NCBI RefSeq assembly: GCF_003970695.1
Contig: NZ_CP034570.1
Span: 2,852,001 to 2,916,000 of the forward strand
Direction of reading: 5' to 3'
DNA: 64,000 nucleotides
DNA from: Maribacter sp. MJ134
GTDB taxonomy: Bacteria; Bacteroidota; Bacteroidia; Flavobacteriales; Flavobacteriaceae
Both the position numbers and the translations under genes were made by a program. A model generated the notes under the pieces. The model worked only from the letters and a program-made list of their open reading frames with translations, was not told the DNA's origin and did no database searches. Of this stretch, positions 1 to 8,510 are shown one piece after another (the first letter of the stretch is position 1; each line of letters opens with the position of its first letter).

Positions 1-12
1 ATAGTACGATTT

Positions 13-1989
13 ATGGGATTTCGTAAGTCAATTAATCAAAACTGCTGTCCTGATAGCAAATCGCTACGTTTCAATTTTTTCAAGTTATTTATAGTACTCT
101 TTTTCACAAGTTCAAATTACGGACAAGAAATTACCGAAAATTTTAAGAACAGCGTAGATAGTTTGATAAGGGTTACACCTGAAACTTACTCTGAGATGGA
201 TAAAGTTCTGCGCCCCTTTAGGAAGGATACCCTATTAATGCGCTATTTTAACACCAAAGCAAGGCAAAATAATTATTTGGACGGGCAAGCTTATGCCCTG
301 AATCAAATTGGGCGTACGTATAGAAGTATTTCGGAATTCTCTAAGGCACTCATATCATTTCAAGAAGCACTAGAGGTTTCCAGAAAATCCGAGAATATCG
401 AATTTCAGGTCTACAGTCTAAACATGATAAGTGTTGTTTTCAGAAGAACTGATGCCATAAAATCTGCCCTGGACTACAGTCAGGAGGCTTTAGAACTTGC
501 TGAAACCGTTAAAAACCCATCTGTTGGCTTAAAAAGAAGTATCAACGTCTCTTTGAACAGTATTGGAAATATATATCAGATATTGGAGCAGTACGACTTG
601 GCCATCGAAAAGTTCAAGCAATCAATGAGATTAGAAAAAGAGCTAGAGAATAAGTTGGGTCTGGCCATAAACCATCAAAATATAGGTGAATGCTATGAAG
701 CTCAAGGGAAACTTGAGGAAGCTCTGGATAACTTCCAAAAATCACTAGCCTACAATATTGATATAGACTCGGATAAGGGTAAAATTATTTGCAATTATAG
801 CATAGCCCATGTTTATGTACATTTAGGGAAGATGCAAGAAGCACTAAAGTTGTTGAATAGCGCTCTTGTTGCAGCAAAACCACTAGGCGACCAAAAGATT
901 ATTTCATCTATCTTCATTAACCTAGGTTGGACCTATATTCAATTAAACAAGTACGATTTAGCCGAAAATAATCTTACCGAAGGCTTAAGAATAGCGCAAC
1001 AATATAATTTACCTGCCGAAATTGCCGAATCTAATAAGTTTCTCTCAGAGCTCTGGATAAAAAAGGACGACTTTAAAAAAGGGATGGCTTTCTATAAGGA
1101 AGCAAAGAAATATGAAGAACAGATTACGAACAACCTTAATTTAAGATACGTAAATGACATGATTCTAAGGTATGAATCTGAAAAGCGCGCTAGTCAACTA
1201 GAAACTTTGGCCAAAGAGAACGAGACGGTACGCCTTAAGTTAAGAAAGAACCGAACCATGTTGCTTATTAGCGGTATTGGCTTGGCTTTGTTGGCTGGCA
1301 TCCTATACATTCTATACAGACAATACCAACTGAACAACGAAAAAAAGCTGCTCACCTTGGAACAGACGATGTTACGAAGCCAAATGAATCCTCATTTCCT
1401 TTTCAATTCGCTAAACTCCATTAAATTATACATCATCAATAATGAAAAAAAGAACGCTGTTCATTATTTGAACAAGTTCTCCAAATTGGTTCGTAAAATA
1501 CTGGAGGCCTCCTCTCAGCGGGAAATTCCTTTGGCAGAGGAGTTAGAGACGGTAGAACTTTATATGAACATTGAAAATATAAGATTCTCTAACGAAATAA
1601 ATTTTAAGATAAAAGTGGACGAAACCTTAGATGTGCACACCATAAGGATACCATCTCTTATATTACAACCCTTTTTAGAAAATGCTTTATGGCACGGACT
1701 CTCCTCAAAAGATGGCGAGAAAAACATAGTATTAGAAGTCATGAAAGCTCAAGAAGGCTTTATAAAAATATCAATTATAGACGATGGTGTGGGTAGGGAC
1801 GCTGCGGAAAAAATAAAACAAGGGAAGGTCCTAAAACGAAAATCTGTTGGTATCGATATTACAAAAGAAAGATTGGCCAATTTTTCTAAAGACTATCAAA
1901 ATTCCTTCCACGTTGAGATAATTGACGTTTACGATGATTCCAATAACCCGTCGGGAACTAAGATAGTACTACATATACCCACTATTTAA
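13..1989 (+). CDS. TPR-containing sensor histidine kinase, LytS/YehU type
   Basis: A 658-residue membrane sensor kinase. A hydrophobic N-terminus (about 22-37, ending SNYGQ) looks like a signal peptide. It is followed by a run of tetratricopeptide repeats (about 85-370), a single membrane segment (about 417-438) and a His_kinase (PF06580) module. The phospho-acceptor motif MNPHFLFNSLNSI puts the histidine at residue 461, and an N-box (FLENALWHG) and a G-box (DDGVGRD) follow. TPRs should form the extracytoplasmic sensor, and the usual partner is a LytTR response regulator, which is not visible here. The frame is open back to the window edge, so the true start may lie upstream. The 3' end overlaps the convergent DUF3109 gene by 8 bp. 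Confidence 0.9.
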   Translation: MGFRKSINQNCCPDSKSLRFNFFKLFIVLFFTSSNYGQEITENFKNSVDSLIRVTPETYSEMDKVLRPFRKDTLLMRYFNTKARQNNYLDGQAYALNQIGRTYRSISEFSKALISFQEALEVSRKSENIEFQVYSLNMISVVFRRTDAIKSALDYSQEALELAETVKNPSVGLKRSINVSLNSIGNIYQILEQYDLAIEKFKQSMRLEKELENKLGLAINHQNIGECYEAQGKLEEALDNFQKSLAYNIDIDSDKGKIICNYSIAHVYVHLGKMQEALKLLNSALVAAKPLGDQKIISSIFINLGWTYIQLNKYDLAENNLTEGLRIAQQYNLPAEIAESNKFLSELWIKKDDFKKGMAFYKEAKKYEEQITNNLNLRYVNDMILRYESEKRASQLETLAKENETVRLKLRKNRTMLLISGIGLALLAGILYILYRQYQLNNEKKLLTLEQTMLRSQMNPHFLFNSLNSIKLYIINNEKKNAVHYLNKFSKLVRKILEASSQREIPLAEELETVELYMNIENIRFSNEINFKIKVDETLDVHTIRIPSLILQPFLENALWHGLSSKDGEKNIVLEVMKAQEGFIKISIIDDGVGRDAAEKIKQGKVLKRKSVGIDITKERLANFSKDYQNSFHVEIIDVYDDSNNPSGTKIVLHIPTI

Positions 1990-2551
1990 GGTGCTCTTGA
2001 GCTACTTCTTCCAACTCCTGATACCAATCGGCTCCGAACTTTCGGATCAAAGCTTCTTTTACAAATTTATAAATAGGCATTTTTAGCTGCTCTCCTAAAG
2101 CACAAGCGGGGTCACAAATTTGCCATTTATGGTAGTTTACTGCGGTTAGTTCGGTGTATTCTTTAATTCTAACAGGATAGAGATGGCACGAGAGTGGCTT
2201 TTTCCAATTGGTCTCACCCTGGTTATAGGCCTCTTCAATACCACACTTGGCTATTTTATTTTCATCGAAAATAACGTAAGCACAAGCATTTCCGTTTACC
2301 AATGGCGTTTCCCATTCGCCATCTTCTCCTTTTACAAAAGCTCCCTTTTCTTCTATAACGGAAACTCCTTCCTCACTTAGAAAAGGTTTTACTTTGGAAT
2401 AGATATCAACCAAGATTTCCGTTTCATTATCTTCAAGTGGTGCGCCGGCATCGCCATCTATGCAGCAAGCTCCTCTGCAGGCATTTAGATTACACACAAA
2501 ATCGTTCTCAATGATTTCCTCTGATACTATAGTCTTTCCTAATTGAAACAT
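1982..2551 (-). CDS. DUF3109 family cysteine-rich protein
   Basis: A 189-residue cytoplasmic protein of the DUF3109 family. An N-terminal cysteine cluster (CNLNACRGACC, about residues 21-31) and further cysteines downstream (NACAYVIF, KCGIEEAY, LSCHLYPVR, CDPACALG) resemble YkgJ/DUF3109 proteins, which are presumed to bind zinc or an Fe-S cluster. The function is unknown. The length is typical. It is convergent with the sensor kinase (8-bp overlap) and divergent from marC. Family membership rests on the cysteine pattern; a metal-binding role is inferred. Confidence 0.85.
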   Translation of the reverse strand: MFQLGKTIVSEEIIENDFVCNLNACRGACCIDGDAGAPLEDNETEILVDIYSKVKPFLSEEGVSVIEEKGAFVKGEDGEWETPLVNGNACAYVIFDENKIAKCGIEEAYNQGETNWKKPLSCHLYPVRIKEYTELTAVNYHKWQICDPACALGEQLKMPIYKFVKEALIRKFGADWYQELEEVAQEHLK

Positions 2552-2644
2552 GTGCAGTTATATTGGGAGCAAGATACATTATTTCTCTACTTTGAATAAA
2601 GGAAGAATTGAAAGATTAAACATCCAAAACCACATTTATAGACG

Positions 2645-2652
2645 TAAATTTG
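2645..2652 (+). promoter_or_regulatory. Bacteroidota -7 box upstream of marC
   Basis: TAAATTTG is an exact match to the Bacteroidota TAnnTTTG -7 element. It lies 14 nt before the ATG chosen for marC and so supports that start. No convincing -33 TTG is seen 23 nt upstream. Confidence 0.45.
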
Positions 2653-2666
2653 CAAAAATATTGGGA

Positions 2667-3251
2667 ATGGATTTTAGTTTTAGCTTTAGAGAAATCGCAA
2701 CGGCAAGCATGGTTCTTTTTGCCGTCATAGATATACTGGGCAGTATCCCTATAATCATTGGGCTCCGTAATAAGGTTGGTCATATTCAATCTGAAAAGGC
2801 TTCTATCGTGGCAGCCTGTATCATGGTGGCTTTCCTATTTTTGGGAGAAGAAATTCTTAAGCTTATCGGTATCGATGTAAATTCCTTTGCCGTTGCAGGT
2901 GCATTTATTATCTTTTTTCTAGCTATAGAAATGATTTTAGGAATACAGTTGTATAAGGATGACGAGCCGGAAAGCGCCTCGATAGTTCCTATAGCATTTC
3001 CACTCATTGCAGGGGCCGGAACATTAACCTCGTTACTCTCTTTAAGAGCGGAATATCATGTTGAAAATATAATCGTTGCCATCATCGTAAATATTATTTT
3101 CGTCTATATTGTTCTTAAATCTTCCGTTAAGCTGGAAAAAATATTAGGAAAAAACGGCGTCAACGTTATTAGAAAAGTCTTTGGGGTTATACTAATGGCT
3201 ATTGCAGTAAAATTGTTTGCCACAAACATCAACGAACTTCTTAATCACTAA
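2667..3251 (+). CDS. MarC family integral membrane protein
   Basis: A 194-residue MarC-family (NAAT) protein with about six hydrophobic segments, starting MDFSFSFREIATASMVLF and containing the family-typical FAVIDILGSIPIIIG and FPLIAGAGTLTSLLSL. The transport function of the family is unsettled; despite the name, MarC is not established as a multidrug-resistance determinant. The open frame extends upstream to 2550, but the ATG at 2667 gives the family's usual length and follows a -7 promoter box, so it was chosen. The next gene begins 34 nt downstream. Confidence 0.88.
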   Translation: MDFSFSFREIATASMVLFAVIDILGSIPIIIGLRNKVGHIQSEKASIVAACIMVAFLFLGEEILKLIGIDVNSFAVAGAFIIFFLAIEMILGIQLYKDDEPESASIVPIAFPLIAGAGTLTSLLSLRAEYHVENIIVAIIVNIIFVYIVLKSSVKLEKILGKNGVNVIRKVFGVILMAIAVKLFATNINELLNH

Positions 3252-3285
3252 AAAAGGACGTATTTTTACTTATAATTTTTTAATT

Positions 3286-3489
3286 ATGAACAAAACACTT
3301 CTTGTAGTTCTAATTGTCCTGGCCCTGGCTTTAATTGCCTACAACGTGACATTGGTAAATTTTTCAAATCCATTGGAAGGCAACAGCATAGTGGCAATAA
3401 TTGGAATCATGGCCTCATTGTGTGCCATAGTACTTCTGCTACTTTATGTAATGAGTAAAAAAGTGCAGAAAGAAGTTGATAAGGATTAG
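3286..3489 (+). CDS. small two-TM membrane protein
   Basis: A 67-residue protein with two hydrophobic helices (about 3-24 and 36-60) and a charged C-terminal tail (KKVQKEVDKD). The ATG at 3286 is preferred over an in-frame start at 3217 that would run into marC. Small proteins of this shape are common in flavobacteria, and I recognise no function. It probably shares the marC transcript. Its stop overlaps the stop of the convergent protease gene by 4 bp. Confidence 0.75.
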   Translation: MNKTLLVVLIVLALALIAYNVTLVNFSNPLEGNSIVAIIGIMASLCAIVLLLLYVMSKKVQKEVDKD

Positions 3490-5108
3490 TTGTTAGCTTC
3501 AATGGCTTCCGCTTCTTCCTGTTTTACGGGTGGGTTATCCAATTGTATCACTTTCTGAAGCATAGCATCTTCACTACTTTTTATTTTAGCATGAATATCT
3601 TTATTGAACAATTGCTCCGCTAAAGCTGCCTTGAGATACAGTTTTATGCTATCTTCAAAATCATAAAAATTCATTTTAAGGTTTCGGTTCACGGAGTAAT
3701 CTACAAATCTTTCAAAGAGGATATCATCGACCCTAAAATCACTTACAAATTCCTCTTCGGTGTATTGATTGTATCTATTTCTGTCTTCATCCAAATGCTC
3801 AAAAACAAAAAAGGAAAGAAACCCTAGACTATCCATACTCTCTACCGCCTCTTCTTCGTTAGACCCTATCGGAACAAAAACATCTGGAACTATACCCCCA
3901 CCACCATAAACTATCTTTCCTTTGGGCGTAGTAAATTTTAGGGAGTCGGCTACCTTTATACTGTCTACCGATATCATTTCTCCACTATGATATCTTTCCG
4001 TAAAGCGTTTATAGTAGTCCTTGTTTCCTTTTGCATAGGTCTTTTGGATGCTTCTTCCCGTAGGGGTGTAGTATCTGGATACGGTTAACCGTACTGCCGA
4101 ACCATCTCCTAGAGCCATCTCCCTTTGTACCAATCCTTTTCCAAAAGAACGGCGCCCAACTATAGTGCCGATATCATTGTCCTGGAGTGCCCCCGCTATA
4201 ATTTCGCTTGCAGAAGCAGAACGTTCGTTAATTAATACATAAATGGGTTTATCTTCAAAACTACCCTTATCGGTAGCATAAGTCTTGTCCACTTTTCCCT
4301 TTTTATTCTTGGTAAAAAGTATCAATTTTCCTTCCTTCAAAAATTCATCTGCCATCTCCTCCGCTATACCTAGATATCCCCCAGGGTTATCCCGTAAATC
4401 CAATACCAGCTTTTTTGCTCCTTTCTTCTGAAGTTTCTTTAAAGCAGATTTAAATTCTTTGAACGTAGATTCCGCAAACCGGTTCACCTTAATGTAGCCC
4501 ATGTCGTCTTTTAACATATACTGCGCCTCTACACTTTTAATTGGTACTACGCCCCTAATAACGTTGACCGTAAATACCTTATCCTCTGACTTTCGGTAAA
4601 CCGTTAGTTTAACAGGAGAACCCTCCTTCCCTTTTAATTTATCTACAATAACATCGCTAGGCATTCCCTTACCAAACAATGTATCCTTATCTGCCATAAG
4701 GATACGGTCCCCAGGTTTTATGTCCTTTACAAAACTAGGCCCATTTTTTATGGCTCTGATTACCGCTATAGTATCTCGGTAAGGATAAAAGTTTACCCCT
4801 ATACCTACGAAATCGCCTTTCATATTCTCTGAAACGCGCGTCATATCTTTTTCTGGAATATAAACGGAATGTGGGTCAAGTTTTTCCAAGATACTATTCA
4901 CGGTTACATCCACTATGCTATCCGTATTAACGTCGTCTACATACTCATAGTCTATATAATCTATAAGCCTGTTTAGTTTATCCTTTTTGGAATTGGTGGT
5001 AAAGAGACGTTCTGGAGTATCATTGAAATGCAGTTTTCCTCCTACGAATATGCCCAGCGCCAGTGCAGCCGCAATCAGTGTTGGTATGAAGTAACTATAT
5101 TTTTTCAT
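3486..5108 (-). CDS. S41 family carboxy-terminal processing peptidase
   Basis: A CtpA/Prc-type periplasmic serine protease of about 540 residues. It has an N-terminal signal anchor (IPTLIAAALALGIFVGG), a PDZ domain (about 80-180, with KPGDRILMADKD) and an S41 catalytic domain. The nucleophile region is SASASEI (about 297-303), followed by the lysine motif SFGKGLVQ (about 325-332), giving the expected Ser/Lys dyad. The start at 5108 (MKKYSYF) begins at the signal anchor; an alternative start at 5135 would overlap the dCMP deaminase stop by 8 bp. The two genes are therefore translationally close and probably co-transcribed. The family processes or degrades envelope proteins from their C-termini. 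Confidence 0.93.
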   Translation of the reverse strand: MKKYSYFIPTLIAAALALGIFVGGKLHFNDTPERLFTTNSKKDKLNRLIDYIDYEYVDDVNTDSIVDVTVNSILEKLDPHSVYIPEKDMTRVSENMKGDFVGIGVNFYPYRDTIAVIRAIKNGPSFVKDIKPGDRILMADKDTLFGKGMPSDVIVDKLKGKEGSPVKLTVYRKSEDKVFTVNVIRGVVPIKSVEAQYMLKDDMGYIKVNRFAESTFKEFKSALKKLQKKGAKKLVLDLRDNPGGYLGIAEEMADEFLKEGKLILFTKNKKGKVDKTYATDKGSFEDKPIYVLINERSASASEIIAGALQDNDIGTIVGRRSFGKGLVQREMALGDGSAVRLTVSRYYTPTGRSIQKTYAKGNKDYYKRFTERYHSGEMISVDSIKVADSLKFTTPKGKIVYGGGGIVPDVFVPIGSNEEEAVESMDSLGFLSFFVFEHLDEDRNRYNQYTEEEFVSDFRVDDILFERFVDYSVNRNLKMNFYDFEDSIKLYLKAALAEQLFNKDIHAKIKSSEDAMLQKVIQLDNPPVKQEEAEAIEANN

Positions 5109-5127
5109 TCTAAACCTTCTTTTTCTA

Positions 5128-5559
5128 CTACTCACTTATTTCTGGCATATGCACCAAATCTACCCCCGCCTTTTCTAAAAATCGTAAGCCCGAATCATCC
5201 TTATAACCAACCTGATAGACTACACGTTTTATGCCAGATTGATGAATGAGTTTACTACACTCTCTACAAGGAGACAGCGTAATATACAGTGTCGCGTCTT
5301 GGCAGGATTGTGTTGAGGCCGCTACTTTTAGAATTGCATTAGCTTCTGCGTGTAGGACATACCATTTGGTATAACCATCTTCATCCTCACAATAGTTCTC
5401 AAAACCTGTTGGAGTACCGTTATACCCATCTGAAATAATCATCCGATCCTTTACAATAATCGCTCCTACCTGTTTACGTTCACAATAGGAGAGTTTTCCC
5501 CACTCCTGTGCCATTCTTAAATAAGCCTTATCGTATTTCTTCTGTTTGGATTTCTTCAT
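5128..5559 (-). CDS. dCMP/cytidine deaminase (ComEB-like)
   Basis: A 143-residue zinc-dependent deoxycytidylate deaminase. The zinc site is visible as HAEANAI (His ligand and catalytic Glu) and PCRECSKL (two Cys ligands); an upstream KDRMIISDGYNGTP segment is typical of the family. It converts dCMP to dUMP, feeding thymidylate synthesis. It overlaps or abuts the downstream S41 protease gene, and the HupE-like gene lies 88 nt upstream on the same strand. Confidence 0.92.
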   Translation of the reverse strand: MKKSKQKKYDKAYLRMAQEWGKLSYCERKQVGAIIVKDRMIISDGYNGTPTGFENYCEDEDGYTKWYVLHAEANAILKVAASTQSCQDATLYITLSPCRECSKLIHQSGIKRVVYQVGYKDDSGLRFLEKAGVDLVHMPEISE

Positions 5560-5647
5560 TAGCTAATGCGATACTATCCTTGAAAAACTAAGATACCGGC
5601 TTTACCATTCCCCTACAACCTCTTATGGTTAATTTTAACAAAACACC

Positions 5648-6232
5648 CTACCAAGGAAATGTTTGGTAAAGAAGCGGGATAGTAATTAAGAGTACAATAA
5701 TACTTGCTATCCAAACAAACAAATGATATTTAACGTTTAGGACAGACTGCACAACAAAAGCCAAAGCCAACATTAAGAGAACAATAATAACTTGAGAAAT
5801 CTCTATCCCTGTCGCAAACCCAAGAAGTGGCACCAACTTCTCCTCGGCACCGGAAATCAACATCTTAAAGTAGTTTGAGAAACCAAAACCGTGGATAAGT
5901 CCAAAAAATGTGGTTGCGACCACATGTAGTGCTATATTCCTATGGTTTTGTACTGTTTTTAAATAGATGACATTAAAAACTGCCGTTAAAAAAATGGTGA
6001 CCGGGATTAGAAACTCTATCAACGACACATCCATTACAACAACTTCATAGACAGATAGCATCAAAGAAAAGCAGTGCGCAACGGTAAAGACAGTAGCTAA
6101 TAACAGAACTTTTTTCCAATGCTTGAAGGTAAACGGTATGGCCAGGGCAGATAGAAATAGAATGTGATCGTACGCGCTAAAGTCTAGCACATGATCTAAA
6201 CCTAATTTAATATAGAACCAAAAATCTTGCAT
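5648..6232 (-). CDS. HupE/UreJ family membrane protein
   Basis: A 194-residue integral membrane protein with about six TM helices. It shows family-typical conserved polar segments: GLDHVLDFSAYDHILFL near the N-terminus, TVAHCFSL, and FFGLIHGFGFSNYF. HupE/UreJ proteins are proposed nickel or metal permeases or accessory proteins. No hydrogenase or urease genes are nearby, so the substrate is unknown. It lies upstream of dCMP deaminase on the same strand. Confidence 0.85.
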   Translation of the reverse strand: MQDFWFYIKLGLDHVLDFSAYDHILFLSALAIPFTFKHWKKVLLLATVFTVAHCFSLMLSVYEVVVMDVSLIEFLIPVTIFLTAVFNVIYLKTVQNHRNIALHVVATTFFGLIHGFGFSNYFKMLISGAEEKLVPLLGFATGIEISQVIIVLLMLALAFVVQSVLNVKYHLFVWIASIIVLLITIPLLYQTFPW

Positions 6233-6299
6233 GGCTTACATATTTGAATTAATTAACGGATATGATAGTTATTTACTCGATAATCAAGATTAAATGCTC

Positions 6300-6361
6300 C
6301 GAGGCTTGCCTCGTTTCTTAAGGTTTTTTCCTTACGAATGCCTCGCGGGCTTGCCCCGAGG
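6300..6361. repeat. REP-like hairpin doublet
   Basis: Three consecutive hairpins fill the intergenic space. The first is CGAGG-CTTG-CCTCG (6300-6313). The middle one is TAAGG-T6-CCTTA (6319-6334). The third is a 9-bp stem, CCTCGcGGGC/GCCCCGAGG, with one bulged C (6341-6361). The outer hairpins share the GCTTGC core around their loops. G+C-rich paired imperfect palindromes between A+T-rich genes are the signature of REP/BIME-type elements, usually dispersed by RAYT (Y1 REP) transposases. They could also end transcripts of the minus-strand TerB/J gene. Confidence 0.65.
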
Positions 6362-6397
6362 TAGTTTACTAATTACGCATATTTAAGCTCCGGCCGG

Positions 6398-7138
6398 CTA
6401 TCCTATACCTCGTTCCTTTTGTATAGTTTCATAAGCCATTTGAACTTGTTTGAACTTCTCTTCCGCACCCTTTTTAATGGCCTCATCTTGGGTATTCACC
6501 CGATCGGGATGATACTTTTTGGCCATCTTTCGATATGCTTTTTTCACCTCATCGTTAGATGCAGATTTATCAATCTCCAATATTTTATAAGAATTGTTGG
6601 CCGACTTTATGAACATGGCCATAATACTCTCAAAATCATTTAGAGAAACTCGTAAATACCCAGCGATTTCTCTTATTTTATTAACTTCAGGGGTGCTAAC
6701 ATTTCCATCTGCCTGGGCAATACCGAACAAGAAATGAAGTAGCTGTAAACGTACTTCATAACGCGTTCTTTGATTTAAAAACGCACAAATACGTTGTGCC
6801 GATATCTCCCTTTTCTTATTGATATCATTAAAACTTCTAAAAATGGCATTTGCCTTCTCCTTACCGTACGTACCCACGAAATACTGGCGTACATAGTCCA
6901 TTTCTCTCTGGCTCACCTGACCATCGGCTTTAATTACGATAGAGCAAAGCGAAAGTAAGTTCAGTTCAAAATCAGCTGGCGACACACTTTGTCTCGTAAA
7001 GTCATCGAAGACCGTTTTTGCCCTACCGCCGTTTGAACCGAAGAGACTGTCCAAAACACTACCTGCGAAAAACCCTAGAACAGCACCTGATAATCCTCTA
7101 ATAAAAAAACCAATAAAAGCTGCAATCCACTTTATCAT
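6398..7138 (-). CDS. TerB/DnaJ-domain protein (DjlA-like co-chaperone)
   Basis: A 246-residue protein with an N-terminal glycine-rich membrane segment ([21 protein letters not shown]), a TerB-like helical domain (about 50-165, [13 protein letters not shown] and [11 protein letters not shown]) and a C-terminal J domain (about 180-246). The J domain carries the diagnostic HPD tripeptide in [11 protein letters not shown]. The layout matches DjlA, a membrane-anchored DnaJ-like stimulator of DnaK. The REP-like element lies immediately downstream. Confidence 0.9.
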   Translation of the reverse strand: MIKWIAAFIGFFIRGLSGAVLGFFAGSVLDSLFGSNGGRAKTVFDDFTRQSVSPADFELNLLSLCSIVIKADGQVSQREMDYVRQYFVGTYGKEKANAIFRSFNDINKKREISAQRICAFLNQRTRYEVRLQLLHFLFGIAQADGNVSTPEVNKIREIAGYLRVSLNDFESIMAMFIKSANNSYKILEIDKSASNDEVKKAYRKMAKKYHPDRVNTQDEAIKKGAEEKFKQVQMAYETIQKERGIG

Positions 7139-7234
7139 GTCCTGTTTTTGATATTTGCCAAAGATAAAATATTAACCCATAAATAAGGAGCCAAGTAAAA
7201 GTTAAGGTCTACTAAAGAAATACGACAAATTGGT

Positions 7235-7242
7235 TATCTTTG
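7235..7242 (+). promoter_or_regulatory. -7 box upstream of bacilliredoxin gene
   Basis: TATCTTTG matches TAnnTTTG exactly and ends 28 nt before the ATG at 7271, a typical flavobacterial spacing. No good -33 TTG is visible. Confidence 0.5.
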
Positions 7243-7270
7243 TTTATCGATTTAATTTAAAAAATAGTCT

Positions 7271-7681
7271 ATGTATCCCGCAGAATTAGTAAAACCTATG
7301 AGAGACGACTTGGCATCAGCCGGGTTTGAAGAATTATATACGGCAGAAGCTGTTGAAAGCGCTATAAAAAAAGAAGGGACAACATTGGTCGTTGTTAATT
7401 CCGTTTGTGGTTGTGCTGCTGCCAATGCCAGACCTGCCGCTAAAATGAGCCTACAGAACGCCAAGACTCCAGATTATGCAGTAACTGTATTTGCAGGTGT
7501 TGATACCGATGCCGTAAACGCCGCTAGAAATCTTATGGTTCCCTTCCCCCCTTCATCTCCATCTATGGCCTTGTTCAAGGATGGCGAATTAGTTCACATG
7601 ATAGAGCGTCACCATATTGAAGGAAGACCGGCCGAAATGATAGCAGAGAACTTGGTTCAAGCTTACGACGAGTTCTGTTAA
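7271..7681 (+). CDS. BrxA/BrxB family bacilliredoxin
   Basis: A 136-residue thioredoxin-fold protein of the YphP/YqiW (DUF1094) family. The CGC active site appears in NSVCGCAAANARP (around residues 46-48), and the conserved MIERHHIEGR segment lies near the C-terminus. In bacilli these proteins remove bacillithiol from mixed disulfides. The thiol used by this organism is not shown by the sequence, so the redox role is certain only at family level. It is a single-gene unit ending in an intrinsic terminator. Confidence 0.93.
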   Translation: MYPAELVKPMRDDLASAGFEELYTAEAVESAIKKEGTTLVVVNSVCGCAAANARPAAKMSLQNAKTPDYAVTVFAGVDTDAVNAARNLMVPFPPSSPSMALFKDGELVHMIERHHIEGRPAEMIAENLVQAYDEFC

Positions 7682-7731
7682 AATTTATATTTGGATCAAC
7701 ACTTTAGTGTTCCGTCTGATTTTAAAAAAAT

Positions 7732-7761
7732 AAAAAACCGCTCTATATAAAGCGGTTTTTT
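7732..7761. terminator. bidirectional intrinsic terminator after bacilliredoxin
   Basis: An 11-bp stem, AAAAAACCGCT/AGCGGTTTTTT, with an 8-nt loop ends in a T run. A smaller perfect hairpin, AACACT-TT-AGTGTT, lies just upstream at 7698-7711. The T tract runs directly into TATTTTTG (7761-7768), only 4 nt from the plsC ATG, so the end of the terminator may double as a -7 box. Confidence 0.85.
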
Positions 7762-7772
7762 ATTTTTGTACC

Positions 7773-8510
7773 ATGCAGAAAATACTGTCCTACATACTAA
7801 CCCCTATTTTCTTCATTGCCTTTGGAGCTTGCCTGCTCTTTTTTCATCCCATACAATGGTTAGGGTTAAAACTGTTCGGATATAACGGCCTTAAAAAAAC
7901 AGTAAGTATTCTAAACTGGTGCCTGATGCGCAGCACCAACATTCTTGGTACCACCTATACCTTTTCCAATTCGTATGAGATTCCTACTGGGAAACCTCTG
8001 GTTATCGTTACCAATCATCAAAGCATGTACGATATTCCGCCCATTATTTGGCACATGCGTAAATATCATCCCAAATTCGTCAGTAAAAAAGAACTAGGAA
8101 AAGGAATCCCCAGTGTATCTTTCAATTTAGTTCATGGTGGTTCAGTATTAATCGATAGAAACGACGGAAAAGGAGCCTTATTGGAAATTGCAAAGTTGGG
8201 GAGCTACATAGAAAAACACAACAGAAGTGCCGTTATTTTTCCTGAAGGTACTAGAAGTAGGGACGGACATCCGAAACCTTTTAAACCCATGGGGCTAAAA
8301 ATGTTATTGAAAAAGGCTCCGTCCGCACTTATTATCCCCGTAAGTATTAATAATTCTTGGAAGTTGGTACGCTACGGAAAATTTCCAATGGGTCTTGGGG
8401 CCAGCGTTTCCTTCAAAGTTCATGAGCCTATAGAAAATGTTGGTGACGCCGAACTAATTATCCAGCAAACAGAGGCAGCCGTAAACTCTGGCATAAATTC
8501 ATTTAAATGA
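7773..8510 (+). CDS. plsC: 1-acyl-sn-glycerol-3-phosphate acyltransferase (PlsC)
   Basis: A 245-residue membrane-bound acyltransferase that makes phosphatidic acid from lysophosphatidate. N-terminal hydrophobic helices (about 1-30) precede the catalytic NHQSMYD motif (NHx4D, around residue 78). The substrate-binding motif FPEGTRSRDG follows around residues 155-164, and a PVSINNS segment comes later. Its ATG lies only 11 nt after the terminator stem of the preceding gene. The stop overlaps the next start (ATGA), so the HD-domain gene is translationally coupled. Confidence 0.92.
   Translation: MQKILSYILTPIFFIAFGACLLFFHPIQWLGLKLFGYNGLKKTVSILNWCLMRSTNILGTTYTFSNSYEIPTGKPLVIVTNHQSMYDIPPIIWHMRKYHPKFVSKKELGKGIPSVSFNLVHGGSVLIDRNDGKGALLEIAKLGSYIEKHNRSAVIFPEGTRSRDGHPKPFKPMGLKMLLKKAPSALIIPVSINNSWKLVRYGKFPMGLGASVSFKVHEPIENVGDAELIIQQTEAAVNSGINSFK

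Noticed and set aside
2667-3251. Multidrug-resistance role for MarC
   Set aside because: The name is historical; the family has no demonstrated resistance function and nothing nearby supports one.
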